A stretch of DNA of 64,000 nucleotides from Herpetosiphon gulosus. Lineage in GTDB: Bacteria > Chloroflexota > Chloroflexia > Chloroflexales > Herpetosiphonaceae. The position numbers and the translations under genes were made by a program. Below the pieces are notes generated by a model. The model saw nothing but the letters and a program-made list of their open reading frames with translations, did not search any database and was not told the origin of the DNA. Positions within the stretch are counted from its first letter, which is position 1. Every line of letters begins with the position of its first letter. Positions 15,846-24,395 of the stretch are shown piece after piece. The stretch spans positions 310,001 to 374,000 of the forward strand of contig NZ_BAABRU010000002.1 in the NCBI RefSeq assembly GCF_039545135.1, written 5' to 3'.

Positions 15846-17447
15846 TCATGCGGTGTGAGTGTGTTGTTCTAAGGGCAACCAACAGGTGAATTGCGAACCT
15901 TGACCAACGGTGCTGGCTACCGAAATTGTGCCTCCCATCAAGGCCAACAACTCACGCACAATGGCTAAACCTAAACCGCTACCACTCTCGGTTGGGTTAC
16001 TACCGCGATAAAAACGTTCAAATAAGCGTTGCTGATGTTCAAGTGCGATGCCTGGCCCAGTGTCGGCTACAGTGATAAGCGTGCCAGCCTGACCCGCTTG
16101 GGTTTGCCGATCAACCGATAGTGTGACTGTGCCGCCAGTGGGTGTGAATTTTAGGGCATTGCTTAGCAAGTTCACGACCACCCGCATAAATTGATCGGGG
16201 GCTAACCAAAGCTTGGGCAAATTGCTGGTACATTCTTGAAAAATCAAGCGTTGTTCCCGCGCTTCGGCCAGTGGGCGATAGGTTTGGGCTAAGTTGCGCA
16301 ACAATTCAATAATATCGACCCACTCAGGGTTACTATGCATCAAGCCACTATCCAAGCGGGTCAGGGTCAACAAATCTTCAACGATTGCTTCTAAGCGGCC
16401 TGCTTCGCTTGCAATAGTTTCGAGATATTGAGGTAACTTGGTTTTAGCTTTGACTTGCTGAGCCAAACGGGCATACAACTTAATATTGGCCAACGGCGTG
16501 CGCAATTCATGCGAAGCATTGGCGACAAACTGGGTTTTCAGCCGATCATACTCTTTCAGCCGCGTAATATCGTGGAGTACAATCGTCCACCAATCTTCTT
16601 GTTCGCTGAAAATGGGGATGTAGGCAATGTGGATGGCCAGATCGGTGGTGGGATTCTGCTCAAGCACAATCTCGGCTCGCACACTATCGCCAGTTTGTTG
16701 AGCCTCTTTGAATAAGCCCAAAACTTGCTGTGAAAGCTCGTTCAGGTGTTCGGGGACTGGTGGGGTGACCGCGAAAAAGGCCAAGGCTTGGGGATTGACA
16801 AAGTGAATCCGACCATCGCCATCGACCAAAATCAAGCCTTCTTCCATAGCGGTGAAGGCTCCCTCGAATTTGCGCCGCTCATCATTAATATCAGCAATCA
16901 GTTGGGCATTTTCAATTGCCATGGCTGCATGTTGGGCAATCACATTCAGCAGCGCCTCATCATCCATAGTAAAAAAACCAATTTCAGGATGCACCAAAGT
17001 CAGCACGCCGCGCACACGTCGCCCGCGCAAGAGCGGCACACACAGCACTGAGCGCACATCCAAGGTATCGCTGGGATAATCGATCCAACGTTCGTCGAGA
17101 TTGGTATCGGCAATTAAGGCACTTTGGCGATGCTTGAGCACCCAACTTGCCAGCCCTTCGCGCAAAATACGATTAGTAAAAGGAGTCAAGCGGGCTTGTT
17201 GAAACCGCTCGGAGAGCAAATGCATTTGGACTTCATCGTACTCGCCATAGAGAAAAATACTGCCACGGACAGCATTGGTAAAGCGGGTTGTAGCCGAAAG
17301 CACATGCTGTAAAACATTGGGTAAACTTAACATCGTCGCAAACTGTTGAGCGAGGCTATAGAGTAGCTGCAACCGTTCATACTCGGTTCGCAAACGCTGA
17401 TATGAATCTTCGGGGCTTGTCACCTGACCAGGTTCATTCGCGGCCAT
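15846..17447 (-). CDS. Sensor histidine kinase with GAF and PAS domains
   Basis: A 533-residue soluble kinase. The order is a GAF domain (about residues 30-190), a PAS-like segment (about 200-310, GAFTAMEEGLILVDGDGRIHFVNPQ), HisKA with the phospho-acceptor in ASHELRTPLANIKL, and HATPase (NLLSNALKFTPTGG, DTGPGI, GSGLGLAIVRELL). There are no membrane segments, so it should sense an internal signal. The ATG at 17447 has a ggagtaccc ribosome site like that of its regulator gene. It is the partner of the NarL-type regulator. Confidence 0.9.
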   Translation of the reverse strand: MAANEPGQVTSPEDSYQRLRTEYERLQLLYSLAQQFATMLSLPNVLQHVLSATTRFTNAVRGSIFLYGEYDEVQMHLLSERFQQARLTPFTNRILREGLASWVLKHRQSALIADTNLDERWIDYPSDTLDVRSVLCVPLLRGRRVRGVLTLVHPEIGFFTMDDEALLNVIAQHAAMAIENAQLIADINDERRKFEGAFTAMEEGLILVDGDGRIHFVNPQALAFFAVTPPVPEHLNELSQQVLGLFKEAQQTGDSVRAEIVLEQNPTTDLAIHIAYIPIFSEQEDWWTIVLHDITRLKEYDRLKTQFVANASHELRTPLANIKLYARLAQQVKAKTKLPQYLETIASEAGRLEAIVEDLLTLTRLDSGLMHSNPEWVDIIELLRNLAQTYRPLAEAREQRLIFQECTSNLPKLWLAPDQFMRVVVNLLSNALKFTPTGGTVTLSVDRQTQAGQAGTLITVADTGPGIALEHQQRLFERFYRGSNPTESGSGLGLAIVRELLALMGGTISVASTVGQGSQFTCWLPLEQHTHTA

Positions 17448-17647
17448 TGGGTACTCCACAGATATGCGTATTGTTTGGGAATTATAACACTGAGTTTCAA
17501 GCCACAAGGGGAGCGGCCAAAGCGCCCCATGCAATGCCTAATCAGTATGATACAATGATTCATCATGAAACCAAATGTTGCTGAGTACCAATTCCAGATT
17601 TTCGTAGTTAATCCTGCGCGTACTCATCACCCAAAGTTGAGGTACTG

Positions 17648-18385
17648 ATGGTGTTTGTACGACCAAAAATTCGCTTCAGCGATGTTAAAGCTACCTCAAG
17701 CCCTCCATTATTAACCCAGATTGTTCAAGGGGTTCAATTATGGTGGGCTGCTTCAACCATCCGTTCGGATGCTTCGGACGTAGTACCATTTAACGATAAT
17801 CAACGCCCGCTGCCTGGTGATCCACTGGGTGATAATGTGTTAATTCGCCGTATTGCCCAAGGCGATGAGCAGGCACTATCGCAGCTTTACGATCGGTATG
17901 CCGCTACGGTGATGGGGGTTGCCCTCAAAATCGTGCGTCAACGTGAGATCGCCGAAGAAATTACCCAAGAAGCTTTTTGGCGGGTTTGGCAACGGGCGAG
18001 CACGTTTGATAATAGCCGTGGCAATTTTGCCCCTTGGCTTTTTGGCATTGCTCGCAACTTGAGCATCGATGAACTGCGCCGTCGTGCAGCCCGCCCTCAA
18101 GCTGCCTATGAAGACCCTGAAAGACCATTGCTTGAGGCGATTGCCGACGAAGCCAATGTGGAAGAAGTGGTGTGGTTGGGCGAACAACGTTCAGTTGTGC
18201 GCTCGGCGATGCAGGCGCTCTCTGCCGAACAACGCGAAGCTTTGGAGTTGGCCTATTTTAGTGGGCTGACTCAACGTGAAATTGCCGATAAATTAGGCAA
18301 TCCCTTGGGCACGATCAAAACTCGCGTGCGGCTTGGCCTCTTGAAACTACGTGATCTTTTGGGTACACAACAGTGGAACGAATGA
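17648..18385 (+). CDS. ECF-family RNA polymerase sigma factor
   Basis: A 245-residue sigma-70 family factor. It has an N-terminal extension of about 65 residues before region 2 (DEQALSQLYDRYAATVMGVALKIV, AEEITQEAFWRVWQ, FAPWLFGIARNLSIDELRRR). Region 4 is LSAEQREALELAYFSGLTQREIADKLGNPLGTIKTRVRLGLLKLR. ATG with GAGGT upstream. The stop overlaps the start of the following anti-sigma gene (ATGA), the usual sigma/anti-sigma arrangement. The long N-terminus is unusual for ECF factors. Confidence 0.92.
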   Translation: MVFVRPKIRFSDVKATSSPPLLTQIVQGVQLWWAASTIRSDASDVVPFNDNQRPLPGDPLGDNVLIRRIAQGDEQALSQLYDRYAATVMGVALKIVRQREIAEEITQEAFWRVWQRASTFDNSRGNFAPWLFGIARNLSIDELRRRAARPQAAYEDPERPLLEAIADEANVEEVVWLGEQRSVVRSAMQALSAEQREALELAYFSGLTQREIADKLGNPLGTIKTRVRLGLLKLRDLLGTQQWNE

Positions 18386-19173
18386 TGGATACACAATTAG
18401 AAGAACTCTTAATTGGTTATACGCTTGGCATTTTGAGTGTCGATGAGCAACAATCGGTCGAAATTCAAATTGCCAATAATCCACTGCTGCGGACAAAAAT
18501 TCAGCAGTTACAACGCACTGTGCATCAATTGGCTTTGGCTGCGCCACGAGTACAACCAACGCCAATTGTGAAGCAACAGTTATTGGCTCGGGCCAGCGCC
18601 AGCAAGCAAGTAAGTGGATTAAATCGCCCAGCAACGCGACGGCTTTCCTTAGCATGGACGGCAGCCTTGGCGTTGTTGATTGCGCTTGGCGGCTGGAATA
18701 TTGGCTTGCGCAGCGAAAATACTCAATTGCGTAGCAATGTGGCTGGGCTTGAACGCGAAGTTGCCAGCGAACGGCTTCGCCGCGTGCAAGCCGATGAGCA
18801 GATTGCCCAAGCCGAGCGAGCCGTGGCGTTTGTGGTGGCTCAAACTACAACCTCGCGTCAATTGGCGGGCACTGAGCAATCACCCAAAGCGGTTGGCACA
18901 ATGTATATGCAGCCAGGTAATCAGACGGCAGTTTTAGTCGTCGATGGCCTAGCACCATTGCCTGAAGGCCAAGTTTATCAATTTTGGCTAGCCCGAGCTG
19001 GCCAAGAGCCAATTCCCAGCGATCAGTTTTCGGTGAATGCTGCTGGTCATGCTCAATTAGTCATCACTGCCGATAGTCAAGTTAACGATTTTCAACAGGT
19101 GATGGTGACGATTGAGGTGGCTGGTGGCTTGCAAACCGCCCCTGGTACAACCGTTTTAGCTGGTAACCTCTAA
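18382..19173 (+). CDS. RskA-like membrane anti-sigma factor
   Basis: A 263-residue protein. An N-terminal cytoplasmic domain starts LEELLIGYTLGILSVDEQQSVE and lacks the zinc-binding HxxxCxxC of many anti-sigmas, as in RskA types. One membrane segment lies at LSLAWTAALALLIALGGWNIGL, followed by a coiled coil and an extracytoplasmic RskA domain (GTMYMQPGNQTAVLVVDGLAPLPEGQVYQFWLAR). It should bind the neighbouring ECF sigma and release it on an envelope signal. Start taken at the ATG overlapping the sigma stop; a GTG at 18373 is possible. Confidence 0.87.
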   Translation: MMDTQLEELLIGYTLGILSVDEQQSVEIQIANNPLLRTKIQQLQRTVHQLALAAPRVQPTPIVKQQLLARASASKQVSGLNRPATRRLSLAWTAALALLIALGGWNIGLRSENTQLRSNVAGLEREVASERLRRVQADEQIAQAERAVAFVVAQTTTSRQLAGTEQSPKAVGTMYMQPGNQTAVLVVDGLAPLPEGQVYQFWLARAGQEPIPSDQFSVNAAGHAQLVITADSQVNDFQQVMVTIEVAGGLQTAPGTTVLAGNL

Positions 19174-19178
19174 TTTCG

Positions 19179-19205
19179 CAGCCACACTCGCTTTGGGTGT
19201 GGCTG
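19179..19205. terminator. Hairpin after the anti-sigma gene
   Basis: A 9-bp stem (cagccacac / gtgtggctg) lies a few bases after the stop at 19173, with no clear T tract. It is a probable weak terminator. Confidence 0.45.
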
Positions 19206-19293
19206 TCGCCCACAAAATAGGCCAATTGGAATATAGCCCTGCCTCCGTATCCATGGTTTAATCATGGCTATGCTGTAGCTGTGAGGTGGTGCT

Positions 19294-22254
19294 ATGTGGC
19301 GTGTTTTTACGATCAGCCTGCTCATTTTTTGGCTGTTACCCTCGGTTAGTGCCCGAACAACCCTACCAATTCAATTTGTCGTTCCAATTGCTAGCGTAAC
19401 CAATCGTGGGCTAAGCTTCGATAATCGTGGCTTGCCCCAACGCACGCTTCAGCTGTACGAAGCGTGGCCGGCAACCCAAGCCAAACGCCAGCCTGATCCG
19501 CTGTTGCGGGTGGCTGTGCCAAGCTTTCCTCAAAAAATTGACCCAAATTTACAAAACTATTGGCATGATGCTCCGAGCCAGCCGCAAACAATGCTGGTCT
19601 TTTTGGCTGAGCAAGCCGATTTGAGCTTGGCCAGTACATTTGATGCTTGGGCTGAACGTGGCGATTACGTCTACAAAACTCTGACTCAACATGCCCAACG
19701 CACGCAAACATCATTAATCAGTGATCTAAGAGCGCAAGGCCATAATCCACAATCGTTGTGGATTGTTAATAGTTTGATTGTTGAGGGCGATCAGCAGTTG
19801 GCCTTGGCTTTGGCTCAACATCCAGCGGTTGCCAGTATTAGCGCTAACCAAGTGTTTAACAACCCAAGTTTAACGGCTACCCCAGTGACTGAGCCTGCGA
19901 ATGTAGCGTGGGGCGTGGCAGCAGTCGATGCGCCCCAAGTTTGGGCCGATTGGGGCGTGCGTGGACAGGGGATTGTGGTTGCCAATATCGATACAGGGGT
20001 TACCGTCAGCCATACGGCCTTGCTCAATAATTATCGTGGTTGGTCGGCCAATGGCTTGAGCAACGATTACAATTGGTTTGATCCTATCTATCAATATCGC
20101 TTGCCAACCGATCCTGCTGGCCATGGCACCCACACTATGGGCAGTTTGGTGGGAGCCAATGATCAACAAGGCATGGCGTTGGGCGTTGCCCCAGCCGCCC
20201 GTTGGATTGCTGCCCGTGCGTGTGGCGCGTTGACCTGCGATGAATTAAGTTTGATCAGAAGCGCCCAATGGATGCTTGCCCCAACCCGCATTGGCTGCGA
20301 ACGCAATCAGCAAATTCCCTGTGATCCTCGGCCCGATTTGCGTCCACATATCATTAATAATTCGTGGGGCGGCCCAGGCGAAAACACCTGGTACAGCGGT
20401 TATATCACTGCGTGGGATGCAGCAGGCATTTTGAGTGTCTTTGCGGCGGGTAATTTCGGGCGTTCTGGTTGCTATACCAGCACCGCGCCAGGCAATAATG
20501 CCAATGTATTTAGTGTAGGCGCAGTTGATAGTAACAATCTGATCGCCGATTTCTCTTCGCGTGGGCCAACCAGCGATGGCCGTACCAACCCCGATTTGAG
20601 TGCGCCTGGTGTGCGGGTTCCTTCAGCATGGCCCAATGGCTCGACGGCATTGCTCGATGGTACATCGATGGCAGCTCCCCATGTGAGCGGGATTGCTGCA
20701 CTGATTTGGTCGGCTAACCCACAGTATGTTGGTGATTTAGCTGCCACGCAAGCGTTATTAACCAACACCACTGAAGCGCGTTATTCGGCTCAATGTGGTG
20801 ATACCCCAACCGCGCGGCCCAATAATGTTTATGGTTGGGGCAGTGCTGATGCCTATGCAGCGGTGCGTAATGCGCGGGTTGATGTGGCTTGGCTGATCTT
20901 GCCCGAGCAGATCGTTGTTCCCGCTAATAGCCTCGTGACGATTCCAATTACGTTGGATACACGCCAAGTCAGCGCAGCGGGGAGCTATCGGGCGAATGTA
21001 TTGGTGGTAGCTAGCACAGGCACAAGCACGATCGAATTAGAACTGATCGTAGAGGCTGCCGCTAACACCAGCCAATTTACCGGCCAATTAATCGATCGTT
21101 GGCATGGGCGTGGGGTGTATGGGCGGGTCAGCATTGGGGGTGGGCCTTCTAGTTACACCGATCCAACGGGCCATTACACCATGACCCTGACAACCGATAC
21201 CCATCAACTTGCAGCTCAGGCCACGGGCTATCATCCCCAAACAACGACGGTTGATTTAGTTATCCAGCAGACCAATGTGCTGACATTAACACCCGATATT
21301 CCGCATATGCTGGTTGAAATTCCGCCAATCAGTGCCAGTTTGGCTTTTGCTGAACAACACACGTTTCCGGTAACGTTGACCAATGCTGGCACGCAACCGC
21401 TCGTGGTTTCGCCGAATGTGCCCAAGCGTGAATGGCAAATTACCCCAGCACCAAGTGCCGCGCTATACGATACAACTGGCTTGGCCGAATTAAAGCTCGA
21501 TGATGACCAAATTTATACTGATGCCTTGGATTTGGGCTTTAGTGCGCCGTTGTTTGGCACATTGGCAAATAAGGTTTATCTGAGCTCGAATGGTTGGGTT
21601 TCATTGAATGCTGTGCGGAGTGCTGCCCCAAGTTCTAACTGTTTTCCGGCCAACAACCTGCCTAATGCTACACTTGCACCCTTCTGGACTGATCTTGATC
21701 CTTCAGAGGGTGGCATTATCCGTGCTGGTAGCGTCAATGCTGATACCTTTGTAGCGAGTTATGAGCAGGTACCACTCTGGCAAGATGAAAATCTTCCAAC
21801 TGCCGCACCGACCTATACCTTCCAATTAATTATCGAGCGTAGCGGGCGGGTTGAATATCGTTATGGCATGATGGGCTATTTGCCAGGTCGCTGGGGAGTT
21901 GGCACACATACCAATAGTAGTGTTGGGCAAGCCTTGGGTTGCCATCAAAGCCATGAATATTTGGCGGCCCACAATTGGCAATTACTCAATCAACCAAGCA
22001 GCCAACAGTGGCTAAGTGCTACGCCAAGTAGTCTGACAATTGCGCCGCAGCAACAAGCAACATTACTGGTCCAGCTCAATGGTTTTGGGGCAATTAGTTG
22101 GTTGCAACAGCCAGCAGTCAGTGTTGTGCAACTCAACAGCAACGATCCGCGCCAGCCGCAACTTGAACTAACTGCGAGTGTACGGTTACAACCAGCGCCC
22201 TATCAAACCTACGCCAATACGATTGTGCTTAGTAATCCGTTGGCAAACCCTTGA
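19294..22254 (+). CDS. Secreted subtilisin-like (S8) serine peptidase
   Basis: A 986-residue exported protease. The signal peptide is WRVFTISLLIFWLLPSVSA. An I9-type propeptide region is followed by the S8 domain with D233 (NIDTGV), H277 (GHGTHTMG) and S458 (DGTSMAAPHVSG). Behind it come a carboxypeptidase-regulatory-like beta domain (about residues 603-665, GQLIDRWHGRGVYGRVSIGG) and further beta domains. No membrane anchor or sorting motif is visible at the end. It probably degrades extracellular protein, in keeping with a predatory or scavenging lifestyle. Stands alone. Confidence 0.93.
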   Translation: MWRVFTISLLIFWLLPSVSARTTLPIQFVVPIASVTNRGLSFDNRGLPQRTLQLYEAWPATQAKRQPDPLLRVAVPSFPQKIDPNLQNYWHDAPSQPQTMLVFLAEQADLSLASTFDAWAERGDYVYKTLTQHAQRTQTSLISDLRAQGHNPQSLWIVNSLIVEGDQQLALALAQHPAVASISANQVFNNPSLTATPVTEPANVAWGVAAVDAPQVWADWGVRGQGIVVANIDTGVTVSHTALLNNYRGWSANGLSNDYNWFDPIYQYRLPTDPAGHGTHTMGSLVGANDQQGMALGVAPAARWIAARACGALTCDELSLIRSAQWMLAPTRIGCERNQQIPCDPRPDLRPHIINNSWGGPGENTWYSGYITAWDAAGILSVFAAGNFGRSGCYTSTAPGNNANVFSVGAVDSNNLIADFSSRGPTSDGRTNPDLSAPGVRVPSAWPNGSTALLDGTSMAAPHVSGIAALIWSANPQYVGDLAATQALLTNTTEARYSAQCGDTPTARPNNVYGWGSADAYAAVRNARVDVAWLILPEQIVVPANSLVTIPITLDTRQVSAAGSYRANVLVVASTGTSTIELELIVEAAANTSQFTGQLIDRWHGRGVYGRVSIGGGPSSYTDPTGHYTMTLTTDTHQLAAQATGYHPQTTTVDLVIQQTNVLTLTPDIPHMLVEIPPISASLAFAEQHTFPVTLTNAGTQPLVVSPNVPKREWQITPAPSAALYDTTGLAELKLDDDQIYTDALDLGFSAPLFGTLANKVYLSSNGWVSLNAVRSAAPSSNCFPANNLPNATLAPFWTDLDPSEGGIIRAGSVNADTFVASYEQVPLWQDENLPTAAPTYTFQLIIERSGRVEYRYGMMGYLPGRWGVGTHTNSSVGQALGCHQSHEYLAAHNWQLLNQPSSQQWLSATPSSLTIAPQQQATLLVQLNGFGAISWLQQPAVSVVQLNSNDPRQPQLELTASVRLQPAPYQTYANTIVLSNPLANP

Positions 22255-22322
22255 TATGGCGTAGGCGACATGCGATAATCGAACTAGCTGGAAATTTGGT
22301 TTGGCATAGGAAGGTTCGTTGA

Positions 22323-22733
22323 ATGAGTCTGATTGTTCGTTGGCTAATTAATGCAGTTGCAATAGCCGTGACCGTCTATTTTGTGCCTGGCATCAGTGTA
22401 GGAGATAGCTCAGCTAATCAGCTATTTGGGATTGATATTAAAACCTTGTTGGCAGTCAGTTTGATTTTTGGCTTGATTAATGCGCTAGTGCGACCAATTC
22501 TGAAACTTTTATCATGTCCGCTCGTATTTTTGACGCTCGGTTTGTTTATCTTTGTAATCAATGCGGCGATGCTGATGCTAACATCGGCAATCTCACAAGA
22601 TTTGGGCTTACAATTTTACGTTGAAGATTTTGGTACAGCATTGCTTGGATCGATTGTTATTTCGTTGATTAGTATTGTATTGACCGCTGTTGTCAGCGAT
22701 GGTGACGATCAACGTGAACGCCGTCGGCGTTAG
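22323..22733 (+). CDS. Small membrane protein of the phage-holin-like family 4 superfamily
   Basis: A 136-residue protein with about four membrane segments: the N-terminus, SLIFGLINALVRPILKLL, PLVFLTLGLFIFVINAAMLML and a last one near LGSIVISLISIVLTAV. This layout fits the Pfam group called phage holin 4_2 / unknown membrane protein, widespread in bacteria with no phage link. The tail is charged (DDQRERRRR). Function unknown. Confidence 0.8.
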   Translation: MSLIVRWLINAVAIAVTVYFVPGISVGDSSANQLFGIDIKTLLAVSLIFGLINALVRPILKLLSCPLVFLTLGLFIFVINAAMLMLTSAISQDLGLQFYVEDFGTALLGSIVISLISIVLTAVVSDGDDQRERRRR

Positions 22734-22786
22734 AGAAGATGTAGTTGAAGTAAGTAGTCGTTGATTGTGTTGAAAGGAACGCCCTT

Positions 22787-23527
22787 ATGAGTAATCCATA
22801 CCAACCACAAGACCCTAACAATCCTTACGGCCAACAACCACAACAACCATACGGTCAACAGCCGCCACAGCAACCCTATGGCCAACAACCACAACAGCCT
22901 TATGGTCAACAGCCGCCACAACAACCCTATGGCCAACAACCTTATGGTCAGCAACCTTACGGCCAACAGCCATTTGTCCAAGGTGGCTATGCAGTGCCTA
23001 GTGCTGCCGGAATGTATGCCAGTTGGGGTGCTCGTTTAGGGGCATATCTTTTGGATGGATTGATTTTGTTGATTCCCTCAGGCTTAATTGGGGTCTTTAC
23101 CGGGGCTGGATTTGCGGCAAGCTTTAATATGACTGGCTCTCGGTCTGCTAGCAGCATTGGGATGTTGATTATTGGTAGCCTGATTACCATGATCATCAAC
23201 TATGCTTATTTCATCTACTTTCATGGAACCACGGGCCAAACTATTGGCAAAAAAGTGTTGAATATTCGGGTGATTCGCCGCAATAACCAAGCCATGGATT
23301 TTGTGGTTGCTGCCAAACGCATGGCCATCACCTTTGGGGTCGCGATTATCCAGCTATTTATGGCTATGCTTACCTTTGGTGATAGCCTTTCAACATTAGG
23401 CTTTTTGAGCCTAATCAATTTTGCCGCTAGTATTGGCCTCCTCTTAGACTATCTCTGGCCGCTATGGGACTCACAAAAGCAAGCCTTGCACGATAAAGTT
23501 GCTGATACATTGGTTGTTCGGGCATAA
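22787..23527 (+). CDS. RDD-family membrane protein with QPYGQQP repeats
   Basis: A 246-residue protein. The first 65 residues are Gln/Pro/Tyr/Gly repeats (QPYGQQP), a flexible cytoplasmic region. The RDD domain follows: WGARLGAYLLDGLILLIPSGL, a middle segment near IIGSLITMIINYAYFIYFHGTTGQTIGKKVLNIRVI, and a C-terminal helix. RDD proteins are poorly characterised; some act in ion transport. It follows the small membrane protein by about 50 nt in the same direction. Confidence 0.85.
   Translation: MSNPYQPQDPNNPYGQQPQQPYGQQPPQQPYGQQPQQPYGQQPPQQPYGQQPYGQQPYGQQPFVQGGYAVPSAAGMYASWGARLGAYLLDGLILLIPSGLIGVFTGAGFAASFNMTGSRSASSIGMLIIGSLITMIINYAYFIYFHGTTGQTIGKKVLNIRVIRRNNQAMDFVVAAKRMAITFGVAIIQLFMAMLTFGDSLSTLGFLSLINFAASIGLLLDYLWPLWDSQKQALHDKVADTLVVRA
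22812..22975. repeat. Tandem repeat encoding QPYGQQP units
   Basis: Degenerate 21-30 bp units (ccatacggtcaacagccgc and variants) at the 5' end of the RDD gene. Confidence 0.75.
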
Positions 23528-23552
23528 TCCGACAACGAGCATGGTATAATGG

Positions 23553-23583
23553 ACACGCTCCTAAGTTACACTTAGGGGCGTGT
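23553..23583. terminator. Inverted repeat before the acidic protein gene
   Basis: acacgctcctaag and cttaggggcgtgt form a 13-bp stem (one mismatch) with a 5-nt loop, followed by tttgcac. A TATAAT word lies directly upstream at 23545. The hairpin may end RDD transcription or sit in the leader of the next gene. Confidence 0.5.
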
Positions 23584-23607
23584 TTGCACATACAAGGAGA
23601 TTCTCTC

Positions 23608-24249
23608 ATGTCCGATGGCATGCCAACTCATGAGCTAGATTTAGTAGTAGGCTCGATGATCACCGTCAGCCCAGAAGATGATCGAGCAATGTTTGAAGAG
23701 GAAAAAGCTTGGGTTGAAGATGTTCAAGACCTGCTGCGCGAAGAAGGCGTTGAGGTTGATCTGCTTTCAATGCCTGGAGCAGAAGTTTACAACGGCGGCA
23801 TTGCGACATTTGCCGATCTCTATAATTTGCGCCGCCTAGCTGCTCACTCTGAAAAAGGCAGCGATTTGGATAACTTGCCAGCGAACCTCGAAGATGATGA
23901 AGTTGACCCAGTCTTGGCCAATATTTGGGAAGGTGAAAGCCAAACCAAATATCCTCACTTGATTAACCATCAAGGCGAAGGTGGCTACTATTTGCCAGTC
24001 GATTTCGCTGAGCCAATTTGGTTGAGCTACGAAGGCGAAGAAACTGACGAAGAAGAATGGGAAGAAGGCAGCGAAGATGTGGTCTCATTTGGCTCATCGG
24101 TTGCTTTGTCGCGCGAGTTGAGCGAACTTGAAGCCCATGTGCGCAATTTGCGTGGAGCCGAAGGTCAAGCTGCTCACCAAGCGTTGCATGAGCTGCGAAC
24201 TGCTGCCCAACATAGTATTGAAAACAATTTACCCTTGATTTTGTGGTAA
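23608..24249 (+). CDS. Acidic protein of unknown function
   Basis: A 213-residue protein that I do not recognise. It is strongly acidic (EEEKAWVEDVQDLLREE, DEEEWEEGSED), has no signal peptide or membrane segment, and contains a conserved-looking central stretch (YPHLINHQGEGGYYLPVDF). The C-terminal third is a predicted helix (LSRELSELEAHVRNL). Start at the ATG with AGGAG eight bases upstream. It stands alone between two hairpins and appears to be a cytoplasmic protein. Confidence 0.7.
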   Translation: MSDGMPTHELDLVVGSMITVSPEDDRAMFEEEKAWVEDVQDLLREEGVEVDLLSMPGAEVYNGGIATFADLYNLRRLAAHSEKGSDLDNLPANLEDDEVDPVLANIWEGESQTKYPHLINHQGEGGYYLPVDFAEPIWLSYEGEETDEEEWEEGSEDVVSFGSSVALSRELSELEAHVRNLRGAEGQAAHQALHELRTAAQHSIENNLPLILW

Positions 24250-24268
24250 TTAGCGCCTAAATCGCTTG

Positions 24269-24300
24269 GCTCCACGCTAGTTGTAGTGCTAGCGTGGAGC
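24269..24300. terminator. Hairpin after the acidic protein gene
   Basis: A 12-bp perfect stem (gctccacgctag / ctagcgtggagc) with an 8-nt loop, 20 nt after the stop, followed by tacattta. Confidence 0.6.
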
Positions 24301-24395
24301 TACATTTATGGTTAAAACTCCTTGCGTTTGGGGCATGCTCTACAGTATAATTTTCCTCAGAGAAGCCTGAAATCTACGATTTGAGCACAATACAT